From Humulus lupulus (lineage: Eukaryota; Streptophyta; Magnoliopsida; Rosales; Cannabaceae), in NCBI RefSeq assembly GCF_963169125.1, contig NC_084802.1, positions 38,524,607 to 38,588,606 of the forward strand: 64,000 nt of DNA. The letters run 5' to 3'. This document shows, in pieces, positions 1 through 10,507 of the stretch. Under the pieces are notes generated by a model. The model saw nothing but the letters and a program-made list of their open reading frames with translations, was not told the DNA's origin and did no database searches. A program made the translations under genes and the position numbers. How positions within the stretch are numbered: position 1 is the first letter of the stretch; the number at the start of each line of letters is the position of its first letter.

Positions 1-830
1 CCTATCTTCGCATCAAATGGCTTTGAAGCCTTCCCTTAGGTCCTTGACCTTACATCTCGTGAGACTCACAGGAAGAGAAGTGCCCCGTAGGGGGCATCCT
101 TGCGTTAGTCGATGGTCTCATTTCACAAGACTAATGCCCCACGGTCCCCATGTGCGTGGGGCCGCGAGACCAACAAGGATGACGTTGTCCTACTGCCCGA
201 GATCCTTCCCGTGGCATAGACCCAGATGCGTGAGGAGAGACAGGGTCGCTTGGGGGCCCTGAGATGCAAGCCGAGGCGAGGCGCACGTACGAGGTGTGAG
301 GCGCCGTTGGCACGTGACCCCATTGCGTGGGGCATCTCCTAGGGGCGAGGAGCCCCTCCAAGGCGCGAGGCGCACTCCCTAGATGTGAGGCACTCCTCCT
401 AGGCGCGAGGCGCCGTTGACGCGAGGCACCCTTCCTAGGCACAAGGCGCACCCCCCAGGCGCGAAGCGCCGTTGACGTGAGGCTCCCCTCCTAGGCGCGA
501 GGCACCGTTGACGCGAGGCCCTGAGATGCACGGTCGAGGCAGGGCGAGGCCATCCCTCGCGAGACGCTGTTGTGGCCAGGCGGGGCGCGCGAGATGCTAC
601 TGCGGCCAGGTGGGGCGCGCGAGGCGCTGCTGTGGCCAGGCGAGGTGCGCGAGGCGCTGTTGTGGCCAGGCGGGGCGCACAAGGCGCTGCTGTGGCCAGG
701 CGAGGCCGTCCCTCGGGAGGCCCTGGTGGCGCACTTGCCGAGGCTTCATTTGCTAAGATTTCCCAATACACGCCTAGGGACATGGGACCTAATCACATAC
801 TTTGGGGTTCTTTGACAGGCAAGGAATTTT
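1..830. repeat. GC-rich, low-complexity block of unknown origin
   Basis: This block is strikingly GC-rich compared with the AT-rich remainder of the window. From about 360 to 530 it consists of degenerate repeats built on GGCGCGAGGCGCC and GTTGACGCGAGGC, followed by the regular 30-bp minisatellite at 561-710. Long open frames exist on both strands, but they are compositional artefacts: GC-rich repeats contain few stop codons, and the products are Arg/Ala/Pro/Gly-rich with no domain. The block could be part of a long LTR or untranslated region of element X, whose coding relic follows at 1860. That link is inference from adjacency only. Confidence 0.6.
561..710. repeat. 30-bp minisatellite, five units
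   Basis: Five consecutive units of exactly 30 bp start at 561, 591, 621, 651 and 681. Each holds the core TGTGGCCAGGCGGGGCGC with a few substitutions (CGGGG or CGAGG; TGT or TGC). The constant period gives the same peptide repeat in each frame, so the open frames here are not evidence of a gene. Confidence 0.9.
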
Positions 831-1859
831 GAGCATCTACAAAGAGTAGTTTAGAATTTTTTGTAATTATTTTAATTATATTTATGCTAATTTGTTAATT
901 TGAGTTTGTTGATGTGAAATATTGAATTTGTGCTAGAAAATATTATGAAAATGTCAATTTTGTATTTGAAGGTGGTTAGAAAATCAATTTAGAAATTTTG
1001 AGAGAAGTTGGTGTTAAATTGTGAATCAAGAGTCCAGTTTGTTGTAGCAAAATCGCAGCATCAACCTTTCGTAGGGGCAAGTTGGAGGCCCCACATTTAA
1101 AGATTTCCACCTCAGCTTATGAATTTATTCCCTTTGATTTAATTAAATAGGATTGTGCTCAGTATTAAATTGTGAAATTAGGGTCTTTAATTGGGTTAAC
1201 TCTAAATGTCTCCCAAATCATCAAACCATAAACGGTACCAAATCCCTTAATTTCATCTCCTAAATTTTGAAAATTCCTTAAGGAAAAAAAATAAGATACT
1301 TCATTAAAAAAAATTCTCCAATGACTCACCCTTTCTCTTATAACAAAATCAATTAAATCATTTAATATCTTGTACTCTCCATTAATTTTGTAATCAACCA
1401 CTTTGTGTTCCCAAATTTTCTCTATTATCTACTCACTTGATCAAATCTCATTTAAACTTAGTTACAAAGATAAATCATCAAAATGTCTAATGGATAATAC
1501 ACACTAATATTCAAAAATCATAGGCAAATCCCTAGATAATTGTGCACTCATCATCTCGTCATCTCTTATTTTTGTTTAGGCAATTTCTAAATCACTCCAC
1601 ATTCCAAATAATGTATAACTTTGATTGCACTCATTTATCATATATAATTACTTCAAATATAAATAAGTAAATAAGAAAATAAATAGAAAGAATAATCAAT
1701 ATAGTAAATAGATAAAATAAGTAGACAAAACAATAATAAAAGAATGACCAAATAAAATAATTAAATTACAATGTGTAAATACAATAATAAATAATTAAAT
1801 TAAAACTGTGTGTCCGAATATTACAAGAGTTATTTTGCTACTTTTAAACTTATATTTTG
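831..1859. other. AT-rich stretch with no recognisable gene
   Basis: About 1 kb of AT-rich sequence lies between the GC-rich block and the coding relic of element X. A 78-codon antisense frame at 1165-1401 has no recognisable motif and lies in low-complexity AT sequence. I see no terminal repeats or target-site duplications here. Confidence 0.6.
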
Positions 1860-2780
1860 ATAAAGAGAAGAGAGCCCAAATGGGAGTCTTTTTATCAAGA
1901 ACCAGAGCACCATATCGTCCCTTTACTGCGTGAATGTTACACCAACCTTGTGTCCTCTCAGAATTCTTAAGTGGTGGTGTGAGGCAAGACCATTTCATTC
2001 TCTACTGCTACTGCTATTAACTCTACTTTTGGGCTTGAAAATTTTGAGTGTGGTATCTATAATGATATGGTAGGGGCTCCTAAACCAGAGAATTTTGACA
2101 AGGCATTCCAACTTGTAGCATATGCAAGAGCTCAATGATGTGTTGCTATCAGCGGTGTTCGTACATTATTGCACACCTCAGTGCTGCCCGAGGATAGAGT
2201 ATGGTTACATTTCCTTAAATGTCACTTGTTGCCTACCACACATGCCAAAGAACGTGTGCTTCTGTTGTATTGCTTTTTAGCTGGGCTTAGTATCGATGTG
2301 GGCAAGATTATTACAAGGAAAATTGTTTGTTGTGCTAGGAAGAAGACAGGAAAATTAGTTTTTCCATCTCTCATCACTCAGTTGTGCCTTAGAGATGGGG
2401 TTCTTTATGATTCAAGTGAGGATGTGCTTTTTGAGCACTTTGACATTGATTTCCTCACTCATGTTAAGCACCACGAGATTGTGCCTGAAGGTGGCCCATA
2501 CACCACACCTCCACCAACACCCTGTATTGCTCCCACCCTCACTGACATCTTTGATCAGCAGCAGCAAATTCTTGGGTGGATGGTGTATATTGAAACTCAG
2601 TAGCAGGCATACTGGAAATATGCCAAGAAACGAGATGTTGCGTTAATCAAGTCACTGCAGCGGAACTTCACCAAGCCTATAGCTGCCTTCCTTGAGTTCC
2701 CTAGCTCCATTTTGATGAGATGGGCAGCTCCAGTTGTTCATGACAACCCTATCCCTTCGAATGCCAATTCTATGGAATAG
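1860..2780 (+). pseudogene. Retroelement-associated 'putative plant transposon protein' relic of element X
   Basis: A single frame runs co-linearly for about 300 codons without a frameshift. It is closed by four in-frame stops: TAA 1968, TGA 1980, TGA 2136 and TAG 2601. The recognisable core at about 2190-2440 has the pattern W-x-HFLK-(x)n-LPTTH-(x)n-ER-LLLYC-(x)n-IDVGKII-(x)n-FPSLIT. This is typical of the plant domain found next to gag-pol in many Ty3/gypsy elements. After the 2601 stop the frame continues for 58 codons to a natural TAG at 2778. A purine-rich tract follows at once, as expected for an ORF lying just before a retroelement 3' end. The biochemical role of the family is not known to me. 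It is certainly nonfunctional here. The family assignment is from memory of the motif; an alternative is a captured host domain. Confidence 0.7.
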
Positions 2781-3015
2781 GAAGGGGGAGTGTTCTTAAC
2801 CCAAATTTTGTTCTTTATATTTTTTGTGGTTTGTGTTGTTCGTATTGTTTTGTTTTAGTAGTTTGTTGTTTCGTTCTTGTTCTTGTTCTTGTCATTGACT
2901 TGTTTTTTTTTTGTTTGTCTTTGTCTTGTCTTTTGGTTGTTCTTCTGAGGATGTACTATATCTTTGCTAGTATACCTAGGGGGCTCGATGACGATCTTGA
3001 AAACACTACAAAAAT
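2781..3015 (+). other. 3' noncoding part of element X, left of nested insertion
   Basis: The segment starts with a polypurine-like tract (GAAGGGGGAGTGT) directly after the pseudogene stop, followed by T-rich sequence. It ends in the AAAAT target duplication of the family-B LTR at 3011-3015. The sequence continues on the far side of that insertion at 9104. Confidence 0.6.
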
Positions 3016-4014
3016 TGTAACAACCCAATTTCCAAATAAGGTTTAGGACCTTGATTAGGAGGCCGGGAGGGCCAAAATGATTTATTGTGCCATTATATGA
3101 TTATATGCATGTCTATGTGGATCATATTATTATATTATAATAAGTGCATGCATATGGGTATATATTTTGTAATGAGGGAATTTTGGTAATTTGGCCCGTT
3201 GAGGGCCTAATTGTATATTTGTATGCTTATTGGTAAGCTATTGTTGAGGCCACATTATAATGTGGATTTGTTCAAGTTATTCGGCATGAGACGATCCTTG
3301 AGTATAAGTTAGCGGTTTGGTCATAACGGGAGTAGGTTCGGGGCTCGGGGTGAGTCCCGGAGTAATTTGGTGATTAGAACGTTGCTAGGAGTTAAGGGGT
3401 AATGGGATATGAATTATTGATATTCGAAGATATTGAGAATAATGGGAATTGGAGGGTGCTAGTTATGGTTAATGAGATTGGTGCAAAAGGACGATTTTAC
3501 CCTTGGTGGCTATTAAGGATTTTAATTAGACTTGAGGGCTTTTAGGTCTTTTTACCCTAAAGGATATATATCCATACTTAAACTAGAAAACTGTAGAAGG
3601 CTGTAGAAAAACAGAGCACCTCTTCCTTCATCAACCGCTCATCATTTCTTCTCCTTTTCTTCATCAATTTTGAAGCTTCTTTTGAGGAATTAAGCTGTGG
3701 AATCAAGTGTTAAGGATCTAGGGTATTGTTCCATCATTGAATAGGAGTTCATACCAAGCTTGAGGTAAGATTCTAACCATTAGAACTCTAGTTTTCTACT
3801 CTGTTTTATTATTGGGTTCAGTTGAGATTTTAGGTTTGAAAGTTAAGCATTCAATGGGGATTTTGGCAAAGCTTGGTTAGGTTATGGTGCCTAGGATTAG
3901 TATATACGGTATTTGGCATCAATTTTGGGGTTTAAATGGTGTTTGGAAGCTTTTGAATTAGGTTGGAAATGGAGGATTCGAAGGAGGAAGAACCAGGGTC
4001 GTGTCTGCCTGGTC

Positions 4015-4137
4015 CTAGCGCTATAGCCCAAAGGGTAGCGCTACAGCGCTAGCCAGGGAAAAATGCCCCTGGTTGTAGCGCTGAGGCGCTAGGGGGGTAG
4101 CGCTGAGGCGCTAGGGGGGTAGCGCTACAGCGCTACC
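4015..4137 (+). repeat. AGCGCT palindrome cluster with a 22-bp tandem repeat (LTR B1)
   Basis: The cluster contains repeated TAGCGCTA and GTAGCGCTACAGCGCTAC palindromes. A 22-bp unit starting GTAGCGCTGAGG is spaced exactly 22 bp (4075, 4097), and a third variant starts at 4119. The homologous site in B2 is 19678-19783. It lies about 450 bp downstream of the TATA-like motif, so it would be transcribed and could form GC-rich hairpins. Confidence 0.8.
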
Positions 4138-5910
4138 CTATTTTCTCATATGCATATTTTGGGTGTTTTTAAGGGTTTTTGGCTCGGGGTTTCAATCCTT
4201 AAGGCTCGAGATCGAATCTGCTCACCAGTTGGGTACAATTCGGGGTCCTAGGAGTGAGGTTTAGGTTAAGACCCATTTATTGATATTTTCATTAATTGCA
4301 TTCCATATTTGGTTATGACTAGGTGAATGCTAAGGGATCAAATGATCGATCGTTCTCAAGGGTCGTTCCTAACGTAGTTCTCGCTCGAACAAGAGGTAAG
4401 AAAACTGCACCCGGTTATGTGGTTAGGTTGGGACTAAGTGTTCCCCTATGTTTGTATGCATTGTTATATGATTGTGAGAAACCATGTGAATATAATCGGA
4501 CTAAGAGCTCCCTATACTTGTATATGATGTCATGAGATGGTATTATTCTTGGGGTTTTATGCCCTAATTAAAACCCAAATTCTTTGTAATCTCATTCTAT
4601 TATCAATAAAAGAATAGAAATCATTTTTTGACTTAGTTAATCAGTTTGCTCACATATTTTATTTTCATGATTATTTGTTTAATATAAACTTCTATTAAAT
4701 CCCGAGCATATAGCTAATCTTTTTTATAATGACGTAATCATAGTGGAATATAAATATGATTATATGTTCAAAATAAGTTAGTCCTAAGATTAGTCAGTGC
4801 ACATGATTTACACTGACTTGCCAATCTACGATATGATCTACTTACACATTACAGTGTTATGTTCTTTCTAGAACATTAGCAAAGTAGATAAGATCGGATG
4901 TATTTGTTACATCAGACTGGACCGATATTGACAGTTGATAAGATAAGTAAACATACCGTTATTATCTATTCTAGTCATATCATATAGTTGACCATAGGTC
5001 AATTCAATCTCAATTCTAGTGGTTAGTATTCTAACTGATTGTATTATTTGAGTTCTTTGACTTTTTCGTTACCAGCTTACCCTACGAACTAGCCCATACT
5101 TACATCTTGGGAACTCGGTAGTATAATTGAGTGGGAGTGTTAATCATAGATATGAACATCTATAGCTTCTGATGAAGAAGTGAAACGATGGTTTCCTTTT
5201 AGTTTGGTTCAAGGTGTTAAATGATAGAGATATCATTTCACTAATTAAATTAGTTTACTAAAATATCATTTACAAGGATGTAGAGTCCAAGAACTTTACT
5301 TAGCTAGTTAGATAATAGTAGTAATAGTAATAGCTAGTAGTAGTTATAGTATGTTTATTACTGTGGATTTTGGTTCAAGCCGGGATTTAGTTGGAAACTC
5401 CTATCAATAGTTATGGATTTTATAAGTTTAACCTATAGTTTAAGAATATTAATTATAACATAAGGTTTGATTAATATTGTTGGTTATTAATATGATAATT
5501 ATTATAACCTAAGGTTTAGATAGAGCGAATAGGATTATGACACTTGTCATATGCATGATTATTAAGGAATCATTATTTTAATAAGGGAAATATAAGACTT
5601 AGTCTTCACCAGAATCTGTTAGGAGCATGATATTTATTTAGATATTTAGACTCACAATTTTATTTATTTGTGGATTAGGTTGTTATTTAGATAATTAAAT
5701 AGATTTTTTTTTCGTAACTTTAGGGTACTTTAATTTCCAACCTATTTTTGACCTAGTTATGTTATGAATTTCGAAAAATAGTATTTCTAGAAAGTTGTAG
5801 ATAATTTAATTATCTTTCTAAAGATATAAAGAGATTCTAAATCAGAATCTTACAGCTCCAGATATGTTGATTTTACTATAGATTAGTTTAGAGTTACGAG
5901 ATTTAGAAAG

Positions 5911-6060
5911 TTAGAAGATTTTTATTCCTTAGGATTCTATTTTAAATTTAAATTTAAATTTGGATTATAATTAGAAGATTTTTATTCCTTAGGATTCTAT
6001 TTTAAATTTGAATTTAAATTTGGATTATAATTAGAAGATTTTTATTCCTAGAACTCTATA
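5911..6060 (+). repeat. 60-bp tandem duplication upstream of the E1 TATA box
   Basis: The 60-bp unit at 5911-5970 is repeated at 5971-6030 with one substitution I could find, and a partial third copy ends at about 6050. The unit starts TTAGAAGATTTTTATTCC. The array ends directly at the TATA box. Confidence 0.9.
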
Positions 6061-6065
6061 AATAG
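6056..6065 (+). promoter_or_regulatory. TATA box of Tekay LTR E1
   Basis: CTATAAATAG is found at the same LTR position, with the same following GACCTAG context, as in E3, E4 and E5. It is about 780 bp from the LTR start and predicts the U3/R boundary shortly downstream. Confidence 0.7.
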
Positions 6066-9000
6066 GACCTAGCACCAAGCTTTTTCATTCATTCTTCAAG
6101 CATTGATCAGAGCCTTCTAGGTGCTAGTGAGACTATAGAGTGATAAACACTTGGGTTGGGGTTATAAGCTTTGTCATTCTAAGCTTATTAGACACTTGGG
6201 AAGTATGGTTCATAGAGTGTATATCGGTTTCGAGGTGTAGTTCGGTCATAGCAATTTCAAAGGTATTCCTATTCTTAGTTCCTTTTCTGTATTGTTTCAT
6301 TAGTTCTTATAGTTTTTCTCTACTCAATTCCTAACTCAATCTTCTCTATTCTTGGTTACGCATCTAAGTTCTTCGAACTTGAGATTTCTTGTTGGTAAGT
6401 ATCTTCTCGATGGTTTAGTTCATTCCTCTTCCTCTCTTTCTTTTAGAAACTCACATCTCTATTAATGGATTTTAGGAGTGTTCCAAAATCCTGACCTTGT
6501 TCTCATCATCCCAGTATTTTGGTAAGGAAAATAGGCTAGATCTTGTATGTTTGTATGATATGTTATGTTATGTTTAATATGTTATGATAAGTTTATGTTT
6601 TTATATGTTATGTTATGATTTACCCTACCTCAAATATTAGACAGGGGACGTAGATGGTTTATCACATGTCATAATGGCCATTATTAGTATAGTCTTATAT
6701 AGTATATGTTATGATATGTTTTTAGCATATGTTATGATATGATTTTATGTGTATGTTTATGTGGTTAGTAGTTTTTCCTTGCTGGGCATTAGGCTCATTC
6801 CTTTATGTTTATATGTGCAGGAAATAGTTATGGCGGTGGAAAGATTCTTGGCAGTTTGAGGATGTGTATTGAGGCAGGATGGAATCGATGGATTGCGCGT
6901 TCGATTCGAGGATGAAGTTTTTAAGTCTTTTAGTTATGATTTCTATGTATTATTTTTCCGCACTTAATTTTGTAACCAATTTATTTAAGTTATGTTTTTT
7001 TTTTTCAAAACAATGGGATCCCATATCCTAAATGAATTTTTATGTATTTACCTTTACTTTACAGTTTTTAAATAAAGTTATGGTTATTTCATATGTACGT
7101 TTTCTTAAGATTAGTATAGTAGTCATTAATGGTCCAAAGTCTAGAATAGTTGGGTCGTTACAAAGGAACTAAATGTTTTAAGGATAAAATACAATGAGAG
7201 GTAAAACGGTATTTTAGTCCTATCTCATTGTAGATCGCCTATAGAGGATTAAGTGACAATTATGGTTGTAACAATAGATAATTAATAGCGTATCTATATT
7301 TGTTATAGAGCGTTCTATGAATTCAAGAGTGCAATTCCGAGTCTATAGTGGAGTCACGAAAAATTAATAAGTTAGTAAATTTATTTGTTAGATTTATGAT
7401 AACTTATTGGAGCTTGATTTCATAGGCCCAAGGTCCCCATTGTACCTTGGATAAAATCATCTAGATAGTCTCAATTAATTGATTTAATCATCAATTAGAA
7501 TTATCAAAGTTGACCAGCTCAATTTTTGATAGTTTCACAGAGTTGTGTAATTTTGAGAAGAAAAGAGAAATTATGGAAGATTTATTAATTAAGATAAATT
7601 GGTATCTAAATTAATAAATAAGTTTAAATCAAGGTTAAAATTATAAAAAATTAATTTGATAAAGGATGTAAATAATTATTTAATTAATTAAATCAATAGA
7701 AAATAATACAAGCTTTGATTTTAAGTCCAATGGGCTTATAATCAAATGGGAAATTTCACAGGCCTAAAGCCCATGACAATTTCAAACTAAGGCTTTAAAA
7801 TGGCTATTATTTTATTGATTTTTTAATTAAATTAAATGGCCTAATTGAGTTTATAAAAGGAGTGCTTAGAGAGAAGTCATCAGTGAAGATTTCTGAGAAG
7901 TCTAATAAGTTTAATCACTAGTTTTCTGATAGTTTTAGATTCTCTCTAAACACAAGTCCATTTCTTAGCCTCTTTGTTATTTTCTCTTCTTCTCTCTTTA
8001 TCTATCTCATGTGTTGAGAATTTCCCACACTAGTCTAGGTGGTTCTAAGTATACATTGGAAGATTGCTGCGACAGAGAGGATACAAGAGTTAGAGATACT
8101 GAAGGAAGGTCTGTTTCATTCCGCTGCGTATACTGTAAGTATTCTATTCTTTGTTTCTCTTTGAATTCAGTTTTAGAAACATGTTTTCGGCTATCTCGTA
8201 TTAATTTGTTTAATATTAGATATACATGAAAATAAATAAAGATCATGTATAAGCTAATCCAACAATTATGCCATGGGGACATATGATAAACGACCTAAGA
8301 GTGCCGGAATCAATATTTGCACACAAGGTGCGGCTCAGCCACTGGTAGCTGAGGACAGCTTATTAGTCACTGAGCTCGGTTAAGTTGGCCGGAGTCAGTG
8401 GATATAACACTGGGGGCGGCCTAAGTGAGCCGAAGACAGTGGGTTAAACAGAGGGTGCGGCCTAAGGGCACCGACCCTGAATATTATGTAATGGTTGTGA
8501 TAAATTGTTGATTATGAATATGATTATTGTTGTTAATTTGATGAATATAAAGTGTTGATTATCTGGATGGAAAATTGTGATTTGTCGATTTTTATCACTG
8601 AATAGGCAAATGTTATGAATTGCTGAATGCTTGGTTACGTTTTATGGAATATCTGGTTATTTGTATTGAGCTTGTTATGATATCATGTTTTCTTCCTAGG
8701 CCTCGGCTCACAGGTGCTACGTGGTGTAGGTAAAGGCATGGGTATGTTTGATCAACCATGAGTTGGAGAGCTCTGGGGGCGAGGTGTACATTGTCAGCTG
8801 CTCGGCCGCCACGGTCGAGGGTTTGTATAGGGACAGAAACCTAAAATGTGTATTTTTCCATTAGAATGGCCTGGGTTATTTATAACTTCTGGAATTTTTG
8901 TAAATATGTCATCTAAACCCTGTTTTGAGATTCCATGTATTGAACTTTCATTTTTAATAAAAATAACCTGTTTATGACCAAAATCTTGTACTCCTAATTC

Positions 9001-9103
9001 GTTGATGATGTTAGATTCACATTTTTTTTAAATGACTTAATTAGCAAGTCTTGTACTATTATAAACACACAGTGTAACAGTCTTGGTTACTCAGGACGTT
9101 ACA

Positions 9104-9631
9104 AAAATATAATAAAATTAAGTTAAAGTTGAATGTCATTCTTACCTATGTTTTCAACTACATTTCTTTGGGTGTGAATGTTTCTAGCAATTGATTGATG
9201 AGAATGTTTTTCTTTTTAGTGTGTGCATAGATTGAGAAAACATTTTTGAGAACCTAGAAAGAGCTAGATGCTTGTGAGAGCTTAAGTTTCTAGAATTACT
9301 TAGTGGTTTTCCTTGAGGAGAAATCCTAGACATTACCACACCAATGACATGATTTAGGCCATCTTTGGACCGTTTGAGCCTTTTAAGCCTGCTTTTTATG
9401 CCTTTTTGTCCCTAGTCACCCCGTTGATCTTAATAGACACTTTTGTTTCTTAGCCACTCATTAGTCACGTCCACCTTACCCCTTTGCATCTTGTCTTTCT
9501 AGGATCGATATGTTGTTGTGTTTTGGGGGGTTGCGAGGACTTGAGTGTGAGAGAGGCATTTGGGTGAGAATTTTCATTTTCTTCTTTTTCTTGTTTTCAC
9601 CATTGGGGACAATGTTGTATTCTATGTTTTT

Positions 9632-9663
<32 letters not shown>

Positions 9664-10507
9664 GTGTATTCTCATTTCTCCTCATGTTAGCTTTCCATTT
9701 AGTTTGTTTATAATTATTAGGAAAAAAAAAAGACGATTAAAGATTGCACTCCCTTGCATCAAAGGAAAGTTTTGAAAAAAAATATCAGAAAAAAGTCAAG
9801 AAAGACAAAAAAAAAAAAAAACCAAAGGTACTGAAGGATGTTTGTAAATAAGTTTGGGGGTGCAACTCTTTAAATAAAAGAAAACTTTATTTTAGTTTTT
9901 GTTTTTGTATGTTAGAAATAAAGGCTAGTGGAAAGAGTTATATTTTGTTGTGGGGATGTTCTTTGGGGATATTAATGCGTGCATTGACTTAGGTCCTAGA
10001 AAGATTGAGGTGCTTAGGGTGATTTGAGGCAAAATTAATCTCTCTTATCCTACCTTCACCCTAGCCTATCCTTACAAGTTGATAAAGTCCCATTGATCTT
10101 TTGTGTGGTGTTTGTCTACATTAGTGGAGAGGGAATTCCTAAGTAGCTTATGGAAGCATTATTTAAGCTTTGAGACCAAGGCCTAGTTTGATTTTTGGTG
10201 ATTGAAAATGTTTAGGAAAAGCTATGAATGAACTAAAGGGAGAAACACTTGACTCATATTTGACAGCAACATTAACACTTGAAAATTTAGGTTTAAGGCT
10301 TGTGTAAGTTCGAAATTAAGCATCTCTTATTCAAAATAAAATTCCTGAGAGCTTTCGCAGTTTTAGCATTGGCAAAGGAAAGTTTATCGTCTCTTGCTGT
10401 GTCTTGTCTTTGTTGGTTTTCCTTTTTCTTTTGCTGTTCAATTTGTGTCTTTTGTTATCTTTTGAGATTCATCACTCAAGGCGAGTAATGTCTTAAGTTT
10501 GGGGGTG
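9104..10507 (+). other. 3' noncoding region of element X with reiterated PPT-like tracts
   Basis: This is the continuation of element X after the B1 nest. It holds no recognisable coding region. It contains a T15-G21 homopolymer junction at 9627-9662, GTTTGGGGGTGCAACTC at about 9855 and GTTTGGGGGTGTGATAAC at about 10498. The last directly abuts the LTR start at 10508, so it is the probable true polypurine tract; the earlier ones look like duplicated or decayed versions. Confidence 0.55.
9627..9662 (+). repeat. Homopolymer junction T15-G21
   Basis: Fifteen T are followed by twenty-one uninterrupted G, then AGTGTATT. The context matches the other TTTGGGGG(A/T)GTG tracts of this element, so this is probably a polypurine-tract-like motif expanded by slippage. 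Exact lengths depend on sequencing accuracy. Confidence 0.85.

Larger units (their letters stand above)
5279..7162 (+). mobile_element. Tekay-type solo LTR (E1)
   Basis: The LTR starts TGTAGAGTCCAAGAACTTTA and ends GGGTCGTTACA, the termini of the Tekay family of this window. It is flanked by perfect AAGGA duplications (5274-5278, 7163-7167). At 1884 bp it matches the LTR length of E3 and E5. It differs from those LTRs in lacking the GATATATC palindromes and the R-region hairpin array. Instead it carries a 60-bp tandem duplication directly before the TATA box. Only one LTR is present, so this is a recombination remnant. Confidence 0.93.
4547..8264 (+). mobile_element. Solo LTR of Ty1/copia type, interrupted by Tekay solo LTR E1
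   Basis: The 3' end reads CCAACA (8259-8264), the classical copia LTR terminus. The 5' end reads TCTTGGGGTTTTATGCCC, so the expected TG is now TC. Perfect ATTAT duplications flank it (4542-4546, 8265-8269), fixing both ends. Without the 1884-bp nested LTR and one target copy it is about 1.83 kb. A diverged second copy lies at 23477-25615. The lineage is inferred from the termini and from the TTTTATGCCC and TGTGTTGAGA blocks. No internal coding region is attached. Confidence 0.85.
3016..9103 (+). mobile_element. Family-B solo LTR (B1), split by two nested insertions
   Basis: The LTR starts TGTAACAACCC at 3016 and ends GGACGTTACA at 9103. Perfect AAAAT target duplications flank it (3011-3015 and 9104-9108). 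Both halves (3016-4546 and 8270-9103) align along their length with the uninterrupted copy B2 at 18486-20921, which proves the middle is inserted. No primer site, coding region or second LTR is present, so this is a solo LTR left by LTR-LTR recombination. It carries a TATA-like GGATATATATCC at about 3562 and a cluster of AGCGCT palindromes at 4015-4137. The long LTR suggests a Ty3/gypsy element, probably Tekay-like, but without an internal region the lineage is inference. Confidence 0.9.

Noticed and set aside
17..832. Several 60-134 codon frames on both strands in the first 800 bp
   Set aside because: GC-rich tandem repeats keep many frames open; products are repetitive Arg/Ala/Pro/Gly strings without domains.
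6140..6334. Small frame MINTWVGV... recurring in LTRs (also minus strand at 26443-26655 and 34174-34377)
   Set aside because: It recurs because the LTRs are homologous; it lies just downstream of the TATA box, differs in length between copies and has no conserved end.
9476..9775. Three small frames around the poly-T/poly-G tract
   Set aside because: They are translations of homopolymers (Phe, Gly, Pro, Lys runs).
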